Assembly (NCBI GenBank): GCA_047967505.1
Contig: CM106540.1
DNA length: 64,000 nucleotides
Origin: Dipteris shenzhenensis
Taxonomy: Eukaryota; Polypodiophyta; Polypodiopsida; Gleicheniales
Reading direction: 5' to 3' (one strand)
Shown: positions 32,172 to 44,661 of the stretch, piece by piece
Layout of the letters: the number at the start of each line of letters is the position of its first letter
How positions within the stretch are numbered: position 1 is the stretch's first letter
Notes under the pieces: model-generated
Told to the model about the DNA's origin: nothing
The model's input: only the letters and a program-made list of their open reading frames with translations
The model's database searches: none
Position numbers and translations under genes: made by a program

Positions 32172-32652
32172 TGTGACGCCAAAATTTGATATTTTTAATT
32201 TGGCATTGGTATTGTTTTTCACTATGTTTGATAAGAGTTTGAGTATCAAGTGATAGCCTAGCGGCTCTCACTTTTATTGTATGGGATTGAGAGGATGAGT
32301 GGAATGGCTCATTGTAAATACCATAGGTATAAATTATAAATACCTTGGTATGGGGTGAGAGTTATTTGTGTATGGGATATTATGGGGTTTTTCGAAAATA
32401 GGAAGAGTGAGTGATATAAAGAGGTGGGCTCATGTCCACGTGTTCCAATAATATAAGAGAGGCCACATGCCAAGCATGTGGAAGGCATGTGGAGGAGTGT
32501 GAAGTCAAGAGGAATCCTTCTAGAATTCCTATGTGGAATAAGGAGGATGTGGACATGTGGAAAAGAGAGGGTCCCTATGGGGTCCATGTGGGGAGACTCT
32601 TAACTTTCTCAATATTTTAAGAGTCTTGAGCATCTTTTGATGGGACACATAC
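32172..32652 (+). repeat. 3' LTR of gypsy C, first 481 bp only
   Basis: Starts TGTGACGCCAAAA and aligns with the complement of 56845-57325. It breaks off at GGGACACATA, where copia E RNase H sequence begins. Confidence 0.85.
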
Positions 32653-35330
32653 CTCTGATGTATCTCAAGACTCTTTTGGCTGCATTCCACTGAGACTATT
32701 TTGGATTTACCATAAACTATGCTCGTGAGCTTACTGCATAACAAATATATGGCCGAGTGATAGTCAGATATATAAAGAGATCCAATGAGCTACCTGTAGT
32801 ATCTGTAGACTGTCATTGATTGTAGGCTTTTCTAAATCTTTGGTAAGTTTCAAACTCTGTTCCATCGGAGTGGCTACAATCTTGCAATCTGCCATATGAA
32901 ACTTCTTCAGGAGACTGTCAACATACTTGAGCTGACTCATGAATGTGATATCTGAATCTCTCTAGAACTCGATTCCAAGACAATAGTGCATAAGTCCAAG
33001 ATCTTTCATGTCGAACTCTACAGATAAGTCTTGTTTCAATTTTCTAATGAAGCTATCCTTGCTTCTTGTCACAATCAGATCATCTACATACAAAAGTGCA
33101 ATAGTAATGTCTTCCCCTTGAACTTTGTAGTAGTAGAGAGTATGATCTGCATTGGACTTCATGTATCCAAGATTAGTAAAATACTTATCAATTCTACTGT
33201 ACCAACTTCTAGGTGCTTGCCTTAAGCCATAGAGACTTTTCTTGAGATGGCAAACCTTATTCTCCTTTCCTAGTTTAACATAACCTGATGGTTGTTGCAT
33301 GTAAACTTCCTCGTCTAGATAACCATTGAGAAATGCATTCTTGACATCGAGCTGATACACATTCCATTTGCTAGGTGTTGCTAGTGATATCAAGAACCGT
33401 ATGGAATTCATCTTTGCTACTGGAGCATAAGTCTCACCATAATTCTGACCATATTGCTATCCAAATCCTTTTGCAACGAGTCTGGCTTTGTATCTTTGAA
33501 TACTTCCATCTGGATTGTACTTCACTTTGTATACCCATTTGTTTGCCATGGCCTTCTTTCCTGGTGGAAGGTTGCATAACTCCCAAGTATTATTCTTATA
33601 CAAAGCATCCATTTCTTCATTCATAGCAATTTTCCATTCTGGCTTGTCTACTGCGTCTTGGAAGTACACTGGCTCTTCTATAGCCATGATGGTAGTTATA
33701 AGAGCATGGTTGGTGGTTTCCACCTGAATTGCTTTCCCTTTCTAAGCATATGTCAATCTGGCTAGAGGTCTGCTTTCCCTAGTAGACCGTCTGAGCTACT
33801 GTGGCTCTGCTTGGGGTGTTGCTAGAAATTTTTGCTCTTCTTCATCAACCTATTCTATAGAAGGCTGTGAAGTCGATGCTTCTATCTCCTGTATAGGTGA
33901 GGTTTTCCATTCTCATTCCTGATCAAAGATTACATCTCTGGAGATAATGACCTTGCAGTTGATGGGATCATACAACTTGTATGCTTTGCTTTCTTCACTG
34001 TAGCCAACCATGATGCATTTGCATGACTTTGCATCCAATTTCTTGCAATGATCATCATGTACATGGGCATATGCTATGCAACCAAATATGCGGATATGCC
34101 CAATGTGTGGCTTGTGTCGAGTGAATGCTTCATAAGGAGTCATACCCTGAATCGATTCAGTAGGAATCCAATTAAGCAAATAGTTTGTAGTGGCTATTGC
34201 TTCTGCCCAATACTGATTTGGAAGATTCTTTTCACTAAGCACTGCTCTATCACTGTCTGCTAAAGTCCCATTCTTCCTTTCAGCTCTTGCATTTTGTTGA
34301 GGAGTATCTGCACATGTGAACTGTCTTCAAATGCCGTGATTGCTGCAAAAGTTCATGAATGCGAAAGACATGTATTCACCTCCTCTAACTAATCTCATGA
34401 CCTTGATCTTTCTGCCTATCTGGTTTTCTACCATGGTTTGAATTCTTAAAATCTAGAAAACACTTCAGATTTCTCTTTCACAAAGTAGACCCAACAATAT
34501 CTACTGTAGTCCTCAATGAAAGTTAAGTAGTAAAGTGAACCATTGATGCTGCGGGTCTGGGCATAACCCCATACATCTGTATGTATCAAATCAAGAATAC
34601 CTCATGCACGAGAGGTACTTCTACCAAAGTTGGTTTGCTTTTGTTTGTCGAAGCAGCATGCTTTGCAAACTTTTCTAAGAAACTGTAGCTTCGGAATCCC
34701 AATTGCCATATTCTAATTCCTGAGATCTAACAAGTACTTGAAATTAACATGACCATATCTCTTGTGCCATTTTGCAGATAGTGGCATCTGTTGCAATTGA
34801 GCTGACATGGCATGCTTATCTCTGGTACTATAGCTAGCATTCTATATAAGCGTCCTTCCTTGACATCTTTTGCTACTGGTAGCTGATGTCTTTTGGATTT
34901 ATCTCTAATAGTGTATTCATCACCGTCGAAGATCACTTGATAATTGTGTTCCGTCATTTGACCTACTGAAAGAGGTTCTTACTGAGCTTCAAAACATAGA
35001 GCACATCTTTCACCAATCCTTTTGTACTATGAGATTGTTCATAGGGATAACACCTATCCCTTGAACTAGATTCGCTATATTGAATGCTATGTAGATGACA
35101 TTCTTCTATCCTTCGAATGGCTTCATTTCTGTGAACCATTCCTGATGATTTGTCATGTGAGATGATGCACCGCTATCGATATACCAAGGATCATGTTCCG
35201 CTTGGTTGACTTGATAACTAAAGTCCTCTTTGGGATTACAATGAGTGTCTAGGTACACTGTATTAGTTTGCTGCATTTCCTCGCTTGCAAGAAACATATT
35301 CCCATGTTCATTTGCAAAATGACTGTGACT
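32653..35330 (-). pseudogene. Copia E pol, decayed
   Basis: Protease WYIDSGASSHMTNHQEW at 35140-35190; integrase pieces around 34750-33905 (MLSEKNLPNQYWAEA and the IFGCIAYAH segment). RT follows with NKWVYKVKYNPDGS (33510-33550), QLDVKNAFLNGYLDEEVYMQ (33270-33340) and the catalytic LLYVDDLIV (33085-33110). RNase H breaks off at RYIRG near 32653. Most parts are separated by single-base frameshifts or stops. Confidence 0.82.
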
Positions 35331-35619
35331 AGAATGTCCACCACAATTATTTCCTCTACCTCAAAAATTTCCTTGATTACTGTTAGATTGACCATCTTGG
35401 TTGTACTACTTTTCGTGGCAATCTCTTTCATAGTGTCCAAACTTGTGATAGTAATTGCACTTGATATTTGACACGTTGGTGGATGCATTCCCTCATCCTT
35501 GAAATCTTCCTCGGTTGGAATGATTTCCTCTTTGCTGATTCTGATGCTACTAAGGATGATGCTGATGTTGATGTTGATGCTGACTTTGATTTTGTTACTG
35601 ATGATGACCACTTCTCTAG

Positions 35620-36388
35620 TATGATCTAACCTCTGCCTCTGCCTCTTCCTCTACTTCTGTCTGAAGTTGTGAATGCCTAATCATTAGAATGACCTTTTTG
35701 AGCTTGAATAGCTTGAGTCCTGAGTTCTTCACCAAGTAGGACTGACTGAAGTTCTTCCAATGTCAAAATTTGTCATTCGATCGCAATACTCTGGACTAGA
35801 TTCTCATATCCCTCTCGTAGTCCCCATTCAGGATTTCCTACCATTTCTATAGGGTTCATAGTCTCTCCTACTGCTGCAAGTTGATTGTTGTAGTCTTTTA
35901 TCTGGAGAACATAAACATGACCAGTTTCACTACTGTTGTGGAAACCCCGGTTGATCTGGTTTCTCAGTGTGAGAATCCTAGATGTGTTCTTGGACTTGTA
36001 GAGAGCTGCGAACATATCCCATGCTTCTTTTGATGTCTTGATTGTGTTGAGCTGTCCTAGCATGACATCTTGCACATTTTTCTTAATCAGATGATAGGTG
36101 TACTGGTCTTTCTTATCCCATTCTACCTGAGCTCAGGCAATGGCAGGATCTGCTATAGGTTTGAAAACTATTTGTGTAGCTGTAGATGCCGTTGTAGATC
36201 CTGCTACAAACAGGTGGAGTAGAGCTACTGGTGGCTAGATCATCCAATGGTTTAGGTGTAGATCCATCGACATACTCCCATTTGTCCTGAAGTACAAGAA
36301 TGGTCTCCATTCGATATTTCCATGTACCATAATTGGAGTTGTCTAGCTTAGCAAATGCCTCTAGATTGAGGTTGCTAGTCATAGACAT
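35620..36388 (-). pseudogene. Copia E gag, decayed
   Basis: Starts MSMTSNLNLEAFAKLDNSNY, the same start as in copia F. It contains TWKYRMETILVLQDKWEYVDG, then AWDMFAALYKSKNTSR. The zinc knuckle region (CNYYHKFGHYERDC) lies at 35410-35465, after a frameshift. Frame breaks near 36200, 36115 and 35770. Confidence 0.8.
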
Positions 36389-37800
36389 GGTGCAAGAAAT
36401 GTACTCAAAAGTGTTGTGAAAATCTATGTATGAATCAATTGCAAATACACTGACTATGCTAAGTGAAATCTGTGAATCATCGATGAAGATAGAAATGCAA
36501 CATATAAAATCTGATCTGTATTACAAGGCTTGTGGTAAATGATGTTGAGAATAGCCAAGAGGCTTTACAAGGCTAAAATGATGTGCACAATGCCGTGAGA
36601 TAGCCGAATAGGCATTACAATGGTGGCATGTGTGTGTGAAATCAAGTGCTATCTGCCCACTGAAACAATCTACAATTCCTCTATACTCTCTGAAGTCTAC
36701 TCTCACTGAACTAATGAATGTAAGGTTTTAGGTAATGTAATGATGTGAAACCATATGTGAGCGTATGGACTCTGACTCCAAAAGTAGGTACTAGTCGAGA
36801 ATTTTGGGCATGGCTTAGATTGGCAACTTGGGAAAATTCAAAGTGTCCCCTCTATGGCGATCTAGTCTACTCTGATCTAGATCTATACCAACCGTCGATC
36901 GATGAAAGAACAGCAAATAATTCCTTTTCTTTTTTTCTTTTTAAGTGATGGGTCAGATGCATCGATGTAGAGGCAAATGTGCATGAAGGAATTGGTTTTG
37001 TTAGAGCGAGGCTCAAATGTGAGTGCAACTTGCACCGAAATGTGCAAGTGATGTGATGAGCATGTAGAGCACAAAAAATCGAGTGACTTTCCTTTTTGGA
37101 GCACCCTCAAATTCTTCTTGGATCAAGAGATACGACTTGATGTAGGTTGAGGGGCAAAAGAACTGCAAATGGTGCTCAATGATGATGTGTCACTATGGGT
37201 CACATGCAGTGATGATGTGGCACTATGCCTAGCAAGAGGTGTGCCTATGGAGCCCTATGCTGAGGTGGAAGGAGTGGTCACATGCAGTGATTGTGGAGCA
37301 CTATGTATGCCTGTAGAGGGTTAGTGTGCCATGTGGCACTAATGATGTGGTAGATGATGTCAACAAAGGTGATGTGGCAACTGACATGGCAAATGATGTG
37401 GACTAATAATGTGGCAGTGCTCACGTGGACTACTGAGCTGGCAATGATGATGTGGCAGTAGCTGAGGTGGTAAAAGTGAGGTGGCAACTGATGTGGATTG
37501 CCACCATGGCAGATGACGTGGTAGTGTTGACTTTGACTAATGACACGGCAGATAAGGTTGATGATGTGGCAGCTTCACAGGGCTACTGACATGGCAATTG
37601 GATGTGATGACATGGAAGATAAGATCTACCACATGGCAAGTAGGCTTGTACACAGATGATGTGGCAAGTAATGATGATGTGGCACATGGGCCACATGTCA
37701 ATCAACTGACCTTAGGTGATAAGGTTGGTGGTGACGTTGGGATAAGGTGGCCACCACCACGTGTTGCAGGGAGGTACAATAGAATCTTTAAAGATTTCGA
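36389..37800 (-). other. Copia E leader with TGATGTGGCA-rich segment
   Basis: Counterpart of the copia F leader. Between about 37150 and 37740 the plus strand is filled with imperfect TGATGTGGCA / GACATGGCA units. No convincing gene; the frames in it are incidental. Confidence 0.65.
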
Positions 37801-37829
37801 TGAAGCATGCTGATTTCGTCCATCTGAAG

Positions 37830-38090
37830 ATTATCCATCAACAAAATTGATGACGTCAATGTACGTCAATTTTATTTTAACAGAATGTGAGCACAATTGT
37901 AATACCATCTAAATGCTATAGCATAATTTCCAATTGATATGACGTCAATTAACAAAATTAATGTGGATGTCAAACAAAAAAATGCTTTAGCATAAATTCC
38001 AATAGGTATGACATCAATCAATAAAATTGATATGATGTCAATCAATTAGCACAATATTTAATAAGTCAAAATGTAAGGACGATCAACAGT
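37830..38090 (+). repeat. Degenerate GACGTCAAT / AAAATTGAT repeats
   Basis: Three to four imperfect copies of a unit containing GACGTCAAT, followed by CAACAAAATTGAT and ATGCTATAGCATAATTCCAAT, with a period near 100 bp. It lies just outside the 3' end of the hAT transposase gene and may be subterminal repeats of that transposon; no terminal inverted repeat was found. Confidence 0.45.
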
Positions 38091-38256
38091 GTATATAGTA
38101 TTTCAAGCTTGGGAATGATTGCTCATGAGTGATCACAAAGTTTCCTCTTCCTCATCCTCCTCAGAGCTTGCTTTGGCTGCTGCTCTGTGACTTGCAATTG
38201 TCCAACATTGGGAGGATCATGCAACGGACCTGGGAGATCAAAATGTACCCACTTAG

Positions 38257-40258
38257 CTAAGTCTCCATCATTGCTCTCTCCCTTAACATCATCCAAAACT
38301 CTACCATTTGATAAACATATACCAATTTCTCTGCTCTTTCTATCTTCAAGAGATTTCTTGTGACTGAATGAACAAACTTGTAATTACTCCAATTTCGTTC
38401 ACTCGACGAATTGCTACAAGGCGGGGATAGCACTTTCAATGCCAATGTTTGCAAATGAGGTGTCAAAGCTCCACATTCTTCCCACCATCACCATGCAGGC
38501 ATCTCCTTTGCAAGGTCTCGTATTGTTGTATATGCAAACAAACCTTCCCTATTTGAAAAGTGGATAATTCCTTGACAGCAGTAACATATTCAGATCCATC
38601 CTCAAAAAATCATCCCAAGAGATTATGCCAAGGCTGCATTATGGTTCCAATGTTTCTAAATGATACTCCCACCATTGCGGATCTAGAATATGGCCAGCAT
38701 AGTGGAGGTCATTGTGAGCATGATTCCATTGCTTTCGAAACATCCTTTGCAAAGTGGCATGACGGACAGTGCTATAGCCAACATTGTCACCTATGGATCT
38801 TCTATTTTCCTTTAAGAGGTCTCACTCGGCAGTCCACCATGCCATGTAAGCATTGCCTAAACTTGGACCTTTCATGTCTAATTTCCAAATGGCAAACCAA
38901 ACCATACCGGCCTCATTACATTAGCCGCATTAGCTATTCTCTTCCAAAAGCTAGTAGTGTGAGCCATTTGCTTCATCTCTGTGAATTCAGTGCGAGCATT
39001 TTGTGTGGTTGACTCAGTTATCCACTCGCTAGCTTCTACACTGAATAATGTCTCTATTACAACTCCTTGTAGCTTGAGCAAAACTCTAGTGGATGTTCTG
39101 CAGGTTGGTGGTTCCTGAATATGCCCAACAGTCTCTTGTGGTTGAGGAAGTATCACACCAATATTTTTCCTTCATCTATACAGTGGCTTTGAGCCACACA
39201 GTCTCCATTGATTTATACCAATCCTCAAGCACAAGGTCAAGGCAATGGCAAGAGCACGGCGATGCCCAAATGGTAAGATATTTCCGATTTATAATTTTTC
39301 TAGCTTTCCTACAGTTCTTCGCATTGTCGGTGATTATCTAAACAACGTTATGCTCCCCAACATCTAGGATTGTAGCCTCCAATTGTTCCACAATGTATTC
39401 ACCTATCTTGGCAGTACCACTTGCATCGATGGATTGACGAAAAGCCACCCCCTTAAATGTCACTACCATGATATTGATAAGAGGCCTCTTCGTGACATTT
39501 TTCCATCCATCACTAACAATGGTACATCCTATTCTCTCAATACCATCGCATACTACTTGCTCCATCTCTAGTTTCATCCTCTCATAGTATGCATCCATGT
39601 AGTTGTTGCGGACAGCATTGTAACTGGGCAACTGGGCAACGTAAATCCTGGACCCACCTTTGCTACAGATGCCATAGCTCTCTTCAATGCGGGTTTTGAA
39701 CCATGCTTAGTGGGTAACCAGTGCGACAAATGGGCGACAAATGGCCTCAAAAAAATCTTGTTGCGCTTTCTCTATATGTTGTTGTCTAAATGACTCTTCC
39801 AAAGATCTTTGATGTTGACGCACATGCGATTGCGAACAAGAAATGTCACTACATTGTCCACTATCCATAGACTTCATAGAGCAGCTGGCCATCTGTGTGA
39901 ATGAGGCCACACCAATACTTTGAGGTGGCACATCTACAAATTGACTAGCTGGAGGTGTGAGTAAATTATCAAGCATACATTCTTGAGGCTGGGATTGGTG
40001 ATGTGCGACTATATCGTCTACCTTGTTGTTCGTATTTTTAGGCATTTGGCTACCTAGAGCGGCTATAACTCTCTCAACTCCTCGCCCCTTGCATTTTCCA
40101 ATCTGTTTGTTGCTATCACCCAAGAAGTGTTTTTGCATTCTTGTGCCAAAGCCTAAGTACTCTTCATGACAAAAGTTACATTTCCACTTCTTGTTAGGCA
40201 ACATCGTAATGTAATCACGAGCCTTTATTGGATTCTTTCCTCGTTTTTTTGGAGCCAT
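38257..40258 (-). pseudogene. hAT-family transposase, decayed
   Basis: The start is the methionine of MAPKKRGKNPIKARDY. It opens with a BED-type zinc finger (CNFCHEEYLGFGTRMQKHF, then a downstream C). After a short break comes the DUF659-type catalytic region (39631-39338: IERIGCTIVSDGWKNVTKRP). An in-frame stop then precedes IITDNAKNCRKA and the CHCLDLVLEDW segment (39260-39335). HTTSFWKRIANAANVMRP follows at 38920. The hAT dimerisation domain comes last (38466-38257: CSNSSSERNWSNYKFVHSVT, RAEKLVYVYQ). Stops and frameshifts throughout the middle exclude function. The nearest relatives are plant hAT transposases with DUF659. Confidence 0.88.
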
Positions 40259-40299
40259 GTTTCCAATAAAGGTTGTAAGAGAAACATACAAAAAGTTAT

Positions 40300-41700
40300 A
40301 TAAGTTCTATATATATTCACATTAGTAATCATGTTCTGGATACTACCATATCATTTAGGATCTATGACACATCACATTATCTTGAATCATTTGTAGTTCT
40401 ATGTCCAAAATCAATGTGGCTATTTGGAACACTGACTTATAATACTCCATGCAAGCTTGCTAGACCGAGAGAGAGAGAAATCATCCAACTTTCTTGTCCC
40501 CTCCCGATGTAATTGGATGATTGTGAACGTGGTAATCTACATCTTGAAATAGATGTGGGATGGCAAATTGCCTTTTCCTATGTTTCACTCTCTCTCAAGT
40601 AAGCATCTATCTGCACCATGATCATCTGCAACATCATGCTCTATTGACGTATCTCGGTAGCTAGCATCACTTACACAAGTACTTATAAATAATTTTACTA
40701 CTGAGCATTCTTCTATTTGATTGTGAAGAAGGATGCATTCTGATGCGGTGAGCTTGTGGAGAGTTTAGGTTACTCATCTCTGATACTACCTCCTTCACTG
40801 CGAACTCATTGTTTATTAAAGTCATGGTGTTTTTTTCATCATGGGATTCTTTGCTTTCATATCATCATGAGCTTTTAATGCTTCTAGCTTTAAAAGAAGC
40901 TTTGCAAGATTTAGTGCCTTCCTCTTCCATGATCAAGTCCCTTCATGCCATAAGTTTTGATTTGATGTCTAATGGCTAGGTACCAACTGTGCCCGTTTGG
41001 TTAATTAACATGGTTCCCTCCACTAAAACAAATTGTGTGTTTGGACAAAATTCCTTGATCTTTATGCTATCCATTAGGTTTTGCAATTTGTTCCTATTTC
41101 AAGAATGAGCTATCCCATTATCATGACAATGCCTCTTTCTTGACATGTGATGGTGATAGTAATGGTCAAAGCACACCAAGGAGTGGTGGGCTATCATTTC
41201 TTGATTGATTCCACAATCAAAAAGATATTGAATATTGGATTTTCATATAGATGTAGCAAGGCATTGCAAAAGGTGTGACATATGCTAGCGAGTAGGTCGG
41301 CCAATTTTTGAAGACCAGATGCCACTTAACCCCACATACCCATGGAAACTCTCTTAAAATGGTTGGCTAGACCTCATAGGTCCATTCAAGGTTGCTGCAC
41401 ACTTGGGAAGCAATAAATAAAGCGGTGGAAACCAACTATGTCACCAAATAGCAGAGCAGCAAAAGCCTTGAGAGATAACATGATGAGTTGAGTTTCTTTC
41501 CATCAATTAATGGTGTTGTCTTTGCACTGTTTTGCTTCCCATGGTACTCCACATGTTGCTGCTTTCCAATAAAATGAGATTTTTTACTCCCCATTACAAT
41601 AAGGCTCATCCCATTCCAATAGGAGCACATAAACTTTTGATCTTTTGAGGTCTAAAGGTCACTAGTGACTATCCATTAGTTGCCTATAATGGGAAATAAG
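40300..41700. other. Stretch without recognisable gene
   Basis: AT-rich sequence with only short frames. It may include hAT flanking sequence and host intergenic DNA. I found no motif, repeat or RNA gene. Confidence 0.5.
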
Positions 41701-41799
41701 TCCTCTATCATTTTGTTAAAGGGGAAGAGAAGGGAGTTGGAGGAGAGAAGAGTGGTAAAAAGTGGTAAAAAGGAAGGAGAGGAGAGGAGAGGAGAGTGA

Positions 41800-43004
41800 T
41801 AAAACAAGGTGAAAGAGGAGAAGAGAGGTGACAACCATAAAATCTATCTACTAAAAAAAATGATAAAAATTAATGAGGGAGAGGGAGAGGAAGATAGAAG
41901 ATTTCACACTAGATTCCCCCACCCACCACTGAGTGCTCACAAAGGACATGATCTAGGAAATGACTATGATGATGACATAGAATCAACAAATAGAATTGAC
42001 GGCCTAACCCAACAGGATCATCGATCCCATCCTAAATAAGTGGTCTTCTGATGTGATCTTTGAAGATGCATTTCCTGAACTCCCCAGAGAAAGAACTCTT
42101 GCAGCTAACCTTTGCTAGTCGAGCCTGAAAAAGGGCTCTGGGACCCCAGACAAGATAGAATTTCTCCCATTTTGAGTGAAAAGCACCTCAGGAAAAGAAT
42201 GGACATGCCTCGCCAACCTTCAGAGCTAGGAGAGGTGACGCCATGGTATCTTACTCGGTGGCTGTAGAAAGCTAGAGGAGGGTTCTTTTCCCTCCTAGCG
42301 AGAAAGAAACTTACTACTCACTTTGCTAGCTCAGGGACGACTGACAAAGTCAATGAAGGACGTGCTACCTCTACCCCCAAGCCACAAGAAATTAGAGACC
42401 CCCAGAGCAATTCAAAGCCCTCCGAGCACAGCGAAGGAGGTGAAAGAGGAACCTTTGGAAGCCCTCAAGGAAGTAAAGAAGGAGATAGAGGAACTCTAAG
42501 AGCCAAAGCCCACCGAAGCAGGAGCCACGGACCCCAAGGAGGAGGAGAAGAAGGAAACAAAGAGTCCCTTCACTGCAAAAAGTAAAAGGATGACACACAA
42601 ACTCCAGAAGATAGCACCAAGGCTGCTGTGAAGAAGAAGAGACTACTTGTGGTGAGGGCCAAGAATCTCCAAGAGGCCTTAACAATTCTTTTGACACCCT
42701 GGCAGAGAGTGAAACTGAGGAGTGGATAAAGAAAAATCAAAACCTAGTCCTTGACTCTCAAATAGAACTAAGCTGGTCAAAAGATTTTGAAGAGGACATA
42801 AACAGAGAGGATGAGATGGCCTCTTTAAAAATCAGTGAGAGGAAGACCTAGACGGTGATCAAGATACAGGGGCTGAAAACGATACTACTGACCAAGGTAA
42901 GGCTTTTACCCAGGTACAAAGTAAGAGAAAACTCTCTCAAGGAAAAAATGCCTCCCCTCAAATAAACAGCCCTAATCCCAAGGCTAGAAAGGGAACTAAG
43001 AAGA
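41800..43004 (+). pseudogene. LINE copy 2 5' region, probable ORF1 remains
   Basis: Acidic and lysine-rich translated stretches with many stops (for example QVQSKRKLSQGKNASPQ near 42910). They precede the endonuclease start by the distance expected of ORF1. No CCHC knuckle or RRM was identified, so the ORF1 call depends on position. Confidence 0.4.
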
Positions 43005-43297
43005 ATGTCAAGTAAACCAATAGCCATCCTCTCCCTCAATGTCAGAGGGCTTACTGCTGACCCTGGCAGAGGAGAAGAGTTAGCTTATTGGCTGAGAACT
43101 AATGCTCTTTCCCCTACTTTCCTTACTTTTCAAGAAGTTAAAGTCTCTAGACCCTCTTTGGAGAAGAGACTGACTGTTATTGACAAGAGAAGGAAATGGT
43201 TCTTCACTGACCCTGAGGAGGGCAAGGGTGGGGTAGCAATGGGATTACTCTCTAACTATGCTCAGGGTATACTAGATGTGGAACTAGACTTCCCAAT
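43005..43297 (+). pseudogene. LINE copy 2 endonuclease N-terminus
   Basis: Opens IAILSLNVRGLTADPGR and continues with FLTFQEVKVS, the first two motifs of the apurinic-type endonuclease of L1 elements, including the metal-binding glutamate. About 95 residues are present. It then runs into LTR sequence at a TTAATAATAGAGA stretch shared by both. Confidence 0.8.
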
Positions 43298-44388
43298 CTT
43301 AATAATAGAGACCCTTATCACTTGCAAAGAGAGATGAAGAAAATATTTTTATGCAAAGAAACCACAACATATCTTTCTCCTTGCTTCCCTTAGACGAGAA
43401 TGAATATGGTAACATCCCAAGTGACGTTGTAGTCTAGCATCGGGAGAAGAAAAGGATCCGCAAAGGCCATCATCTCACCAAGCCGGTCGGCGCCAAAGAG
43501 AAGAGTGATGCATTGTTGGAAGAAGATCTTTTGGCTCAACATGACATGAACTAATATATATCTACGGGCTTGAAGGGGTTGATTTGGCTGGATGGGTAAA
43601 TTCTGGGGAAACATGGCACCTCCTTCACAAAAGCCTCTAGAAATGGCTCAAAATCATTCTACAAACTGCTAGAAAACATAGAGGTCTATATTTTTCTCCA
43701 AACAACAAGTACATATAGGGATGTGCCTTGAAGCAAGCTTTGTCCTAATATAAGTTTCGTTGAAAACAGATAATTGGTTGAAGAGATATGGATAGTTTAC
43801 TGAAAGGGGGTAAAAATTGCCATAGAAATAAACAATCATACACAAAGACTCATAACTTCTTTTCTTGGACCCAATGCAAAAAACTAATTAATGGAGGGAG
43901 ACTCTTAAAGAGCGCTTCGCACTGATATAATTTTCATTAAAATTGGACCACCAAGGAGAAAGTTATAGGCTAAATACTGATAGGGGGTCTAACTACTATA
44001 TTAACTGCTGCCATCTACCCATGTAGATTTCACATAACAAATTACTCCCTCAAGGCTCCACAATTATCAACGATCCAATACCCATAGAATATGCCTAAAA
44101 GAGAGGAAGAAGTTGCATGGTGGCTCTGGAAGCAGATGGACCATGTGTGCACAATGAGCGGCCGAACAAGAACTAGTTTGGAGACTTGAATAAAGAGAAA
44201 AAAGAACATAGGAATGGAGAAAAGGAATGGAGACTCAAGGAAAATGATAAGAAGTGACTTTCATTGCCATGAGAGTAAGACTCCACTCAAATACACTCAA
44301 AATACTATAAATACAAGGGAGAATAAGAGGTTTCATACATACAAGAGGGAGCGGAAGCTCCAAGACTACTCATAGAGAGAGAATAAAC
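43298..44388 (-). repeat. 3' LTR of gypsy D, outer segment
   Basis: Matches 55507-56600 of the 5' LTR. The terminal ~70 bp (55440-55506 in the other copy) are absent, replaced by LINE sequence at a short shared stretch. Copia F is inserted at its right edge after TAAAC. Confidence 0.88.
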
Positions 44389-44647
44389 TGTTGAGAGTTC
44401 ACGCTCAACATCATGTGATCATGTGTGCATAGCACCATCACGTGATCATATGTGCATAGCACTAACCTTATAGAGTGCTATAAAGGAAAGGGTTAGATCC
44501 CCTAACCCTAACCCTAAAAGGGTATGTATATATTCTATTTTTTCAACTAATTCTAGTGTACAGTTAGTCATTTTTGTGGTGTGCTCTCTAGCTGTGCCCT
44601 CTCTCCTCATCTCCACTCTTCTCCTCTCCCCTCTTCATATTTTATCA
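44389..44647 (+). repeat. 5' LTR of copia F
   Basis: 259 bp, starts TGTTGAGAGTTCACG and ends TTTATCA. It contains an inverted GAGTTCACGCTCAAC-type start, duplicated CATGTGATCATGTGTGCATA segments and a CCCTAA run. Confidence 0.92.
44479..44534 (+). promoter_or_regulatory. Candidate core promoter of copia F (two TATA-like boxes)
   Basis: TATAAAG at 44479-44485 and TATATATT at 44527-44534 flank the CCCTAACCCTAACCCTAAAA run (44500-44519), which contains a telo-box-like motif. Which TATA is used cannot be decided from sequence. Confidence 0.45.
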
Positions 44648-44661
44648 TGGTATCAGAGCTC
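44648..44661 (+). other. Primer-binding site of copia F
   Basis: TGGTATCAGAGCTC directly follows the LTR, initiator-Met tRNA type. Confidence 0.9.

Larger units (their letters stand above)
26112..32652 (+). mobile_element. Ty3/gypsy element C (Tat-like), lacking integrase
   Basis: A gypsy element on the + strand with a partial 5' LTR, primer-site region, a short frame before gag, then gag, protease, RT, RNase H and a second RNase H. It ends with a polypurine tract and the first 481 bp of the 3' LTR. The second RNase H marks the plant Tat lineage. No integrase is present: the frame passes from the second RNase H into the last ~25 codons of the integrase region. Comparison with element D (43298-57325, minus) identifies each boundary. 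Both LTRs are cut, by copia B on the left and copia E on the right. Confidence 0.9.
32653..37800 (-). mobile_element. Ty1/copia element E, both ends missing
   Basis: A minus-strand copy of the family represented by copia F (44389-51648). It has a long leader (36389-37800), gag, protease, integrase, RT and part of RNase H, but no LTR at either end. It joins the broken gypsy C LTR on the left and fades into unrelated sequence near 37800. Reading frames carry many stops and frameshifts, more than F, so it is older. It retains the part of RT that F has lost. Confidence 0.85.

Noticed and set aside
44499-44519. Interstitial telomere
   Set aside because: Only three units, present in both LTRs of one element, so it is part of the retrotransposon and not a chromosome-end remnant.
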